From assembly GCA_016205045.1 (NCBI GenBank), contig JACQJM010000156.1, positions 1 through 7,216 on the forward strand: a stretch of 7,216 bases of DNA. The letters are read 5' to 3'. The stretch comes from Elusimicrobiota bacterium. GTDB lineage: Bacteria; Elusimicrobiota; Elusimicrobia; JACQJN01. Shown here piece by piece: positions 1-5,342 of this stretch. The notes beneath the pieces were generated by a model. It ran no database searches, had not been told where the DNA came from, and saw only the letters and a list, made by a program, of their open reading frames with translations. Both the position numbers and the translations under genes were made by a program. The number at the start of each line of letters is the position of its first letter. Position 1 is the first letter of the stretch.

Positions 1-1
1 A

Positions 2-643
2 CTTGGAGACAAGACACCGGATTTTAATTTAAAAGGAGTGGATGGTAAATCTTATGGACCGCAGGATTTTGCCTCCAGCAAAATTCTGGTGGTCATTTTT
101 TCCTGCAATCATTGCCCTTATGTTCAGGCCTACGAAGAACGAATGATTCAGATTCAAAAAGAATATGCCGCCAAAGGAGTTCAGTTTGTGTTGATCAACT
201 CCAATGAAGATAAAAACTATCCTGACGATAGTTTTGAAAACATGGTTAAACGAGCCGAAGAAAAAGGGTATCCGTTTCCTTATCTGCGGGATGATTCCCA
301 GAACGTGGCTAAGGCTTATGGGGCCACTCACACCCCCCATCTTTTCGTCTTCGCAAAGACGGGGACTGTCCCAGATTTACCGGCCGACCGCCGGGAGGCG
401 GTAGAATCGGGACTGTCCCCTGCCTGGAAGCTCGCACCCTCCACAGAGCTACGGGTACCAGCCGGGCACCCAGAGGGCGCCAGCGTGCTAGCCTACACCG
501 GAAAGATCGATGACAACTGGCAGAATTCTACCCAAGTAAAATGCCACTACTTACGCGAAGCCTTCGACGCTCTTCTAGCAGGAAGAAAACCTGCAGAGCC
601 CCAAACCCACGCTATCGGCTGCACCATAAAATGGAGGAGGTAG
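2..643 (+). CDS. Peroxiredoxin-like thioredoxin-fold protein, 5' truncated by window edge
   Basis: The reading frame is open from the window edge (codons from position 2). It starts LGDKTPDFNLKGVDGKSYG, the usual N-terminal strand of AhpC/TSA-like redox proteins, so only some 10-20 residues are probably missing. The GTG at 38 is unlikely to be the start because the conserved PDF-L-DG motif lies upstream of it. The motif FSCNHCPYVQAY (cysteine codons at 104 and 113) and the ending TGKIDDNW...HAIGCTIKW match the PRX_like1 type of thioredoxin-family proteins, which are cytoplasmic and of unproven substrate. Members normally run FVF-(about five residues)-L-x-YTG. Here about 45 codons (353-487) separate these blocks, giving roughly 40 extra residues without a stop, in GC-rich DNA. 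The fold and family are confident; whether the insert-bearing protein is active is unknown. The stop lies 17 nt before the next gene, suggesting one transcript. Confidence 0.88.
   Translation, partial: LGDKTPDFNLKGVDGKSYGPQDFASSKILVVIFSCNHCPYVQAYEERMIQIQKEYAAKGVQFVLINSNEDKNYPDDSFENMVKRAEEKGYPFPYLRDDSQNVAKAYGATHTPHLFVFAKTGTVPDLPADRREAVESGLSPAWKLAPSTELRVPAGHPEGASVLAYTGKIDDNWQNSTQVKCHYLREAFDALLAGRKPAEPQTHAIGCTIKWRR
361..487. repeat. GC-rich REP-type insert inside the thioredoxin-like gene
   Basis: GGGGACTGTCCC (361-372) and GGGACTGTCCCC (409-420) flank an inner hairpin ACCGCC-GGGA-GGCGGT (387-402). Each outer arm is itself a near-palindrome, and the two arms also pair with each other except at the centre. 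This is the architecture of paired REP elements. G+C is 83 of 120 for 361-480 against 47 of 120 for 181-300 by hand count, so the segment looks foreign to the gene. It corresponds to the extra ~40 residues relative to the protein family. The right boundary is inferred from where family-like protein sequence resumes and could be off by a few codons. Confidence 0.7.
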
Positions 644-660
644 CTCCCCCAGCCCACCCC

Positions 661-1314
661 ATGCTCAAAACCCTCATTCTTAAGCTCCACGATCGCCTAA
701 ACCGGCGCAAATTCGAAAGATTATTTCACTCCAGGAAGGATCCCTACCGTTACGGCACCCTGGAATTTGAGCGAAGGCGGTACGATTTGATGCTGCGGTT
801 TATCGGAGATCGCCACTATTTAAATGCGCTGGAGGTGGGGTGTGCTGAAGGACACTTCACCGAGAAACTTTTCACTTTCTGCCAAAACATCACAACCATG
901 GATGTCTCAGAAACCGCTATCGAGCGTGCCAGAAAAAAATTTGAAAACAATTCCCACATCCAGATCATTCAAGCCAACATCCGCGACTGGTTCCCCAAGC
1001 CCATCTCTTCCTTCAACCTAATCGTGCTGAGCGAGGTCTTATACTACCTTGGGGAAAGGAACGATATCATCAGGTTCACAGGAATCGCTCAGGAAACCTG
1101 TTTAAGACCTGTTTCGAGCAAACTCGTCAACCTCCTGTCCAAAAATGGGAGGATTTTATTGGCTCACAGCCATGCTTCCGGAGAAAGAAGAAGTCGGGAA
1201 TTCTATCGAGAAATACTACAGGGACTAGGTCTTCGTCTAATCCAAGAGGAACCCGTCCCCCCTACCGGAGAGAAAGGAACGGATCAGTGCCTGGTAAGCC
1301 TTCTTGAAAAATAA
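661..1314 (+). CDS. NodS-like class I SAM-dependent methyltransferase
   Basis: This 217-residue cytoplasmic protein has the order typical of the NodS-like family. It begins FERLFHSRKDPYRYGTLEFERRRYD (residues 18-42), an N-terminal block that precedes the Rossmann fold. SAM-binding motif I follows (LEVGCAEGHFT, 57-67), then the acidic residue at the end of strand 2 (D81 in TTMDVSE), then FNLIVLSEVLYYL (118-130) and the NGRILLAHSH strand (162-171). The methyl acceptor cannot be read from the sequence. Residues 140-155 (TGIAQETCLRPVSSKL) are extra in the helix before NGRILL and coincide exactly with a 49-bp repeat. ATG 661 was chosen because it leaves a family-like leader. ATG 631 is an alternative that would overlap the upstream gene by 13 nt and add a proline-rich stretch. 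Neither has a well-spaced ribosome site: GGAGGAGG at 633-640 lies 20 nt from ATG 661. It is probably coupled to the thioredoxin-like gene. Confidence 0.85.
   Translation: MLKTLILKLHDRLNRRKFERLFHSRKDPYRYGTLEFERRRYDLMLRFIGDRHYLNALEVGCAEGHFTEKLFTFCQNITTMDVSETAIERARKKFENNSHIQIIQANIRDWFPKPISSFNLIVLSEVLYYLGERNDIIRFTGIAQETCLRPVSSKLVNLLSKNGRILLAHSHASGERRSREFYREILQGLGLRLIQEEPVPPTGEKGTDQCLVSLLEK
1078..1126 (+). repeat. 49-bp repeat, copy 1, in frame inside the methyltransferase
   Basis: The 49 bases are identical to the reverse complement of 4458-4506. Identity breaks off abruptly at both ends. The unit contains two small hairpins, CAGG-AAA-CCTG (1090-1100) and GTTT-CGAGC-AAAC (1111-1123), and a direct repeat of ACCTGTTT. 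In this copy it reads as 16 sense codons where the methyltransferase family has no matching segment, which points to insertion rather than an ancestral coding segment. Confidence 0.85.
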
Positions 1315-1323
1315 CACCCTGAA

Positions 1324-1367
1324 GACCTAATTATAGGTAGGCCTTTTTACTCTGCAAAGATAGGTCT
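1324..1367 (+). other. Conserved 44-bp intergenic element, copy A
   Basis: The pattern is GACCTA-N10-GGCCTTTTT-N12-TAGGTCT. The ends are inverted repeats (AGACCTA 1323-1329, TAGGTCT 1361-1367) 31 nt apart. The same blocks with identical spacing occur at 4308-4351; I count 27 of 44 positions identical. This copy begins nine bases after the methyltransferase stop. A small internal stem ACCTA-ATTA-TAGGT lies before the T run at 1344-1348, so part may act as a weak terminator. The role is unknown. Confidence 0.55.
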
Positions 1368-1556
1368 CTTGTCACTTCCACACTTTAAAAATTACGTTTA
1401 AAATGAAGGAGAAATGCTTCCTTCTCCTCACACTCTGCCCAATCAGTTGAAAGATTACAAATTAAATAAATTTCCGGTATCGTGGGAGTTTCTTTTATTC
1501 ACATCAAGATCCTAAAAAGACAATTTCTAACCCGAGCAGCCTTCTTGGGAGTCTAA

Positions 1557-4307
1557 ATGAATTCAAACCTACCCAAAAAATTCCTTACTGAACTTATTGT
1601 TTTCTGTCTTCTCTGGACCGCTCCTGGATTAGGATGTTACCAGGCCCTCGCTCAAGCCGTCAACCGCGGCTCCCACAACGCCTCCACAGGACAGACTCAC
1701 ATCCCATTGCCCTCTGAAACCAACACCCCCCTCATTCTTCCCCCTCTTCAACTCATTTTAGATACGGGGGGTACCTTCTTTACCCCTTCGTCTCACCAAG
1801 TGTTTTTGGGCCACGGAACATCTGTTCCTCTAGCAAGAATTACGGCTACTCCTAAACCTATGGCCTCGCCAATCAGAGCTTCCATCTCCCACACCTTGGG
1901 AATAAGGAGTCCAACCGCTCAAAGGATGGGTTCCCTCCCCCAAACCTTTACAGGAGGCTATTCCGCAGAGAATCCGCTCCACGCTCAGGACATGGGGAAA
2001 GCGCTTTTCGACGGCTCAAATATTCGAGCTTCTTCACATGAAGAGTCAAATCTACCAGCAGATCTCCCAGAAAAACGCTGGAGATCCACCTTCGGTGAAA
2101 ATCTATCCCCCACCTCCAATCACTCCCAGAGAACAGTCATTACCCCTCATGGTGAATACCAATTTACAGTGAGCGTAGATGCTGAAAAAAATGGCCAGAA
2201 CACCATTCATGTTTGGAGAAAGAATAAGACTCATAAACCATTTAAGCATGTGTATGAATTTGCTTGCGGACGCAACACTGTCATCCAGTCGGTGGAATAT
2301 AACCAAGAAGGTCAATCGATCACCCTCAAATTAAAAAGCCCCTTTCTCCATAATGAAATAACCGTCACAGCGAAATTGAATGCGAAAACGGGCCAGAGCT
2401 TTATTTCTTCCTCTCCAACAACTCTTCTACCAATTTCCATCGCTCCACCTCTCCTTTCCCCTTCTTCCACCATCGAAAAAAAGATATTGAATATTCTTCC
2501 CTACATCGTTGGCTTTGATCAGGCATTTGTCACACTTCTTTTTCCTTCCAAGGTCCTGCTGATCGACACTTTCATCACCCCCATCCTACTCTTTACTCTT
2601 CTAGCCTCTACATTCCGAGAACGACCGGGCAAGCTAAAAAATACCCTCCTAGGAATAGGAATTGGGAATGCGATAGGGCTCCTCTTGCGCATGTCTCTCA
2701 GACACAACCCTTTGGGTTCTGGTTTCAGCGCGCTGTATGTAGGATTCCCCTTCCTTTTAGCCTTTCTTATTTCCGCTGCTCAAACGATAGTGGATGGAGA
2801 CTCCGTATCGCTTCACCTAAAACTGCGACTAAAAGCCTGGTCAGAAATCGCAAAAATGGGGGCCCTGAGTACTTTGGCAGCCTTGATGTCGGCACCGTTG
2901 GGGCTAAAATTTTCTTTGGTCTTGGGGACATTCCTCTTAGGAATGGGTTTATGGATCCGTAAGCCTTTTTCCCGCCATGCCCTTTCTCATGAACTGCGCC
3001 AAAAATTGATCGCGGCAGGTCCCCGAGTTCTCTTCGAAAAATTTGACCCCGTTCAGACCTTGGACTGGGAGCAGGATTTACATGCTCAAAAATCCACACG
3101 CTTAAGAGCACTCTCTGAAATGAGGGAAGAAGCCCGAAATGTTCAGGACCACCATCTCCACCTCTTTATTCCCATGCTCAAGATTCTGGCGGCCAAAGAT
3201 CCCTACGCTGAGGTGAGAAAAGCCGCTCAAGATTTACTGCGACATCTACTTGAAACTCGCCCTCGTGAGTTTACGAACTACTATCTTTATTTACTGAACT
3301 CCCACAACTCAGAGAAAAGAGAAAACTTTCAGACATTGGCGGAAACCATCCAAGAAATAAGGGCAGTGTATCAATGGATTCCTCCGGATCAGATTCCCCT
3401 GATGCTTGAAATCCTGAAACCCTTGACTACTGATCCCTTCACGGATGTGCGACGGGGAGCCCTCGATCTGTCGTTCTGCTTAGGAAAAAGATGGGAAACA
3501 AAAAATAATCCCCCAACGATTGTTCGCCCTCCAGTTGAATCTCAAGAACCTCCGCAATCCTCTCCCCGAGGATTTCGTTCCGGTTTACTAGGTCTCTTAC
3601 TCATTCCCCTGCTTTTGTTCCCCACACTGGCTCATGCAGGATCTCATGCGGTGGATATAGGTTTTTCCTCTTCTGTATTAAAGATTGTCTTGATCGATAT
3701 TGTCTTAAGCGGGGACAACGCCGTGGTGATCGCACTGGCGGCACATCAACTGCCTTCTTCTCAACGTCGCGCAGCCATCTTGGCGGGCACAGGAGGAGCC
3801 ATCGGCCTGCGAGTTTTATTCACGTTTATGTTGGCCTCATTACTCAATATTCCTTTTTTAAAATTGGCCGGAGGAGTGATTCTGGTGGGAATCGCCATAA
3901 AGCTATTATGGGCTGAAAAAGGAAAAGATCCATTGATTCATCCGAAAAAAACTCTGGGGGGAGCTATCATCACCATCATCATGGCGGATTTTGTGATGAG
4001 CCTGGATAACATGTTGGCGGTGGGAGGAGCCTCCCACGGCCACCTGAAACTAATTCTGCTCGGACTTTTTTTGAGTATCACCCTGATCATGACTTGCAGT
4101 TCTCTTTTGGCCCGATGGATGGACCGGTTCCGCGTATTAATTTACGCGGGAGCGGGTGTTCTAGCCCTGACCGCCGGCGAGATGATGGTGAGCCATTCCA
4201 ACGTCTACGGCTGGATGGCGATAGGAGGCATTGTTCTTTTCGTCCTTCTAAGTCCCCTCTGGAAAAACCACATTATCCGATTACGGAGCGCTCGCAACAC
4301 TAGGTAG
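1557..4307 (+). CDS. Exported multidomain protein with C-terminal TerC (YjbE-type) metal-transport domain and HEAT-like region
   Basis: The protein has 916 residues; GGGAG at 1547-1551 lies five bases before the ATG. Residues 1-33 are a signal peptide (KK, hydrophobic core, ending YQALA|Q). Residues 34-190 are Ser/Thr/Pro-rich with MGKALFDG at 146-153. Residues 192-285 look beta-rich. Hydrophobic segments follow near 313-352, 362-380, 390-411 and 433-465. Residues 475-648 are a soluble helical region with two HEAT-like units (538-568 and 612-643; DPYAEVRKAAQDLL, DPFTDVRRGALDL). From 675 comes a second signal-like hydrophobic stretch ending LAHA|GS (694/695). A full TerC domain then runs to about 905, with the paired acidic signatures DIVLSGDNAVVIA (D720, N721) and MADFVMSLDNMLAVGG (D811, D817, N818). 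TerC proteins of this type are inner-membrane exporters linked to manganese or other divalent metals. Stand-alone members are about 220-250 residues, so the ~690-residue extension is exceptional. No yybP-ykoY riboswitch was recognised upstream. The TerC call is firm; the role of the extension is unknown. Confidence 0.9.
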   Translation: MNSNLPKKFLTELIVFCLLWTAPGLGCYQALAQAVNRGSHNASTGQTHIPLPSETNTPLILPPLQLILDTGGTFFTPSSHQVFLGHGTSVPLARITATPKPMASPIRASISHTLGIRSPTAQRMGSLPQTFTGGYSAENPLHAQDMGKALFDGSNIRASSHEESNLPADLPEKRWRSTFGENLSPTSNHSQRTVITPHGEYQFTVSVDAEKNGQNTIHVWRKNKTHKPFKHVYEFACGRNTVIQSVEYNQEGQSITLKLKSPFLHNEITVTAKLNAKTGQSFISSSPTTLLPISIAPPLLSPSSTIEKKILNILPYIVGFDQAFVTLLFPSKVLLIDTFITPILLFTLLASTFRERPGKLKNTLLGIGIGNAIGLLLRMSLRHNPLGSGFSALYVGFPFLLAFLISAAQTIVDGDSVSLHLKLRLKAWSEIAKMGALSTLAALMSAPLGLKFSLVLGTFLLGMGLWIRKPFSRHALSHELRQKLIAAGPRVLFEKFDPVQTLDWEQDLHAQKSTRLRALSEMREEARNVQDHHLHLFIPMLKILAAKDPYAEVRKAAQDLLRHLLETRPREFTNYYLYLLNSHNSEKRENFQTLAETIQEIRAVYQWIPPDQIPLMLEILKPLTTDPFTDVRRGALDLSFCLGKRWETKNNPPTIVRPPVESQEPPQSSPRGFRSGLLGLLLIPLLLFPTLAHAGSHAVDIGFSSSVLKIVLIDIVLSGDNAVVIALAAHQLPSSQRRAAILAGTGGAIGLRVLFTFMLASLLNIPFLKLAGGVILVGIAIKLLWAEKGKDPLIHPKKTLGGAIITIIMADFVMSLDNMLAVGGASHGHLKLILLGLFLSITLIMTCSSLLARWMDRFRVLIYAGAGVLALTAGEMMVSHSNVYGWMAIGGIVLFVLLSPLWKNHIIRLRSARNTR

Positions 4308-4351
4308 GACCTATTTTCTCCTGGGCCTTTTTTCCACATCTATCTAGGTCT
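4308..4351 (+). other. Conserved 44-bp intergenic element, copy B
   Basis: This is the second copy of GACCTA-N10-GGCCTTTTT-N12-TAGGTCT, starting at the base after the TerC-fusion stop codon. GGCCTTTTT is at 4324-4332 and TAGGTCT at 4345-4351, exactly in register with copy A. Its first arm also pairs with the gene end: TAGGT (4301-4305) - AGG - ACCTA (4309-4313), followed by TTTT. That gives a short terminator-like hairpin that overlaps the stop codon. Confidence 0.55.
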
Positions 4352-4371
4352 TCCGCTCCAACCCTTATATC

Positions 4372-4400
4372 TGGACTTGCTGTAGACTTCTTAATACAAT
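4372..4400 (+). promoter_or_regulatory. Possible sigma-70-type promoter ahead of the small HEAT-like gene
   Basis: TGGACT (4372-4377) and TACAAT (4395-4400) are separated by 17 bases and match the -35 and -10 consensus at four and five of six positions. An AGGAGA ribosome-site-like motif follows at 4428-4433, but no start codon stands at the right distance after it. The match could be chance. Confidence 0.25.
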
Positions 4401-4457
4401 GTCACAGAAAAATCCCCTTCTATTTTCAGGAGAAATCCTCACCCTCCTCCTAATCTC

Positions 4458-4506
4458 CGAGTTTGCTCGAAACAGGTCTTAAACAGGTTTCCTGAGCGAT
4501 TCCTGT
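4458..4506 (-). repeat. 49-bp repeat, copy 2, inverted relative to copy 1
   Basis: This is the perfect reverse complement of 1078-1126. It lies between the candidate promoter and AGGAGA motif on the left and the coding-like frame of the next gene on the right. In this orientation the ATG frame from 4399 meets TAA at 4480-4482 inside the repeat, while the frame of the downstream gene stays open through it. Confidence 0.85.
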
Positions 4507-4565
4507 TCACCGTTCGGCTTTACGTAAATAGGGGCAGCAAACCCATTGCTATTTTCCAGGCAGAG

Positions 4566-5144
4566 GTGGATCCTCAAACAAAGAATCTCCGCTTTGCGGT
4601 GACGAAGGAGAGCGTCAAAGATTTGGCCGAAACACTCGCTCGTACCGGTCGCAATTCTGAAAAAGCGGAGCGTATAATAAGCCTGATCCTGGGGATCGGA
4701 AAGGAATCCATCGAACCGCTTTTGGTATTCGCCAGAGATTACTACACGAACCCTCCGCTTGTGCTTCCCTTGATCGCAGAGTTGGGAGACAAGTCCACTC
4801 TTCCCAAACTCACGGAGTTTCTGCGCGAAACCTACCCAAGCTATCCTCCCACCGTTCAAGCCGCCAAAGACGCTGTTCGAAAAATTCTGGCCAGGGAGGA
4901 GGGCATTCCCACAAATCCCTACCCTGTTGTTGAGGAGCTCAAGGAAGCCTTGAATAAACTAGGAGTGTCTGCACAGATCACGGTGGTGGATACCCAACCG
5001 GCTCTCATTGAGGTGGTTTTGAATTCGGGGCAGAGCTTCCAGAAAATCAGGGACCTCTTCTTCACAGAGCCAAACTCAAATTTAATGACCTACCACGGAT
5101 TTTTGGTGCGGGTTCAGTCAAACGGGGTCAGACCCCGTTTTTAA
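4566..5144 (+). CDS. HEAT-like helical repeat protein of unknown function, 5' end uncertain
   Basis: I do not recognise the family. From GTG 4566 the protein is 192 residues with no signal peptide or membrane segment. Residues 35-110 form two or three amphipathic helix pairs (ESIEPLLVFARDY, PLVLPLIAELGDKSTLPKLTEFLRE, PTVQAAKDAVRKIL) of HEAT type, and residues 118-183 form a mixed alpha/beta tail. The frame stays open upstream to 4395. The stretch 4506-4565 reads like protein (FTVRLYVNRGSKPIAIFQAE), so the GTG, which has only a weak ribosome site (AGG at 4558-4560), may not be the original start. The 49-bp repeat at 4458-4506 separates this stretch from a better-placed ATG at 4399 in another frame, so the gene may be 5'-disrupted or restarted. 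The last seven codons and the TAA (5121-5144) come from a REP palindrome. HEAT-like regions also occur in both flanking genes. Confidence 0.6.
   Translation: MDPQTKNLRFAVTKESVKDLAETLARTGRNSEKAERIISLILGIGKESIEPLLVFARDYYTNPPLVLPLIAELGDKSTLPKLTEFLRETYPSYPPTVQAAKDAVRKILAREEGIPTNPYPVVEELKEALNKLGVSAQITVVDTQPALIEVVLNSGQSFQKIRDLFFTEPNSNLMTYHGFLVRVQSNGVRPRF
5120..5142 (+). terminator. REP-type palindrome forming a terminator-like hairpin at the gene end
   Basis: AAACGGGGTC (5120-5129) and GACCCCGTTT (5131-5140) are perfect 10-bp arms around one base. As RNA this gives a nine-pair stem with a CAG loop, followed directly by a T run (5138-5142). A second small palindrome with the same flanks, AAACG-CCG-CGTTT (about 5145-5155), follows. 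The core GGGGTCAGACCCC is a common REP-type core in environmental bacteria. It overlaps the last seven codons of the HEAT-like gene. Confidence 0.65.
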
Positions 5145-5243
5145 AACGCCGCGTTTGGGGCAGAACGCTCCCTCTCCTCATCAATGATGTAGCAAATCCC
5201 AAAAGGATTGCAACAAACCCCATCCTAAGTCCCATAGATCCCT

Positions 5244-5273
5244 AGGTCTAAAAACAAATAAAATTTAGGACCT
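5244..5273 (+). other. Stem-loop upstream of the last gene
   Basis: AGGTC-TAAA (5244-5252) pairs with TTTA-G-GACCT (5264-5273), with one bulged G and an A-rich 11-base loop. It lies about 70 bases before the start codon and carries the same TAGGTCT / GGACC words as the two 44-bp elements, but not their spacing or GGCCTTTTT core. A weak -10-like TATACT (5305-5310) follows without a convincing -35 box. An operator or leader hairpin is possible; the role is unknown. Confidence 0.35.
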
Positions 5274-5342
5274 TCGCATCATCTCACGTTTGTTACTCTT
5301 TAGATATACTACAGATCGCTTGTAATTAAGGGAGGGCCTTTC

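Noticed and set aside
541..660. Longer start for the methyltransferase at ATG 541.
   Set aside because: It would overlap the conserved C-terminal coding sequence of the upstream gene by about 100 bases and adds arginine/serine-rich residues that fit translation of that gene in a shifted frame.
1414..1515. Small open frame of 33 codons (starts MLPSPHTL) preceded by AAGGAG at 1406-1411.
   Set aside because: The ribosome-site spacing is only two bases, the AGGAGAA/TTCTCCT hairpin (1407-1428) would hide the start, and the peptide shows no recognisable feature. An open frame of this length is expected by chance.
1368..1556. Possible yybP-ykoY manganese riboswitch upstream of the TerC fusion.
   Set aside because: Such a riboswitch would fit a TerC gene, but I see neither its conserved loop sequences nor a long multi-stem structure in this AT-rich spacer.
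1626..1642. Possible lipoprotein signal (cysteine 27 in GLGC of the TerC fusion).
   Set aside because: The residue three before the cysteine is glycine rather than leucine, and the homologous signal peptide at 5343 lacks a cysteine there while keeping YQALAQ. Ordinary cleavage after ALA fits both.
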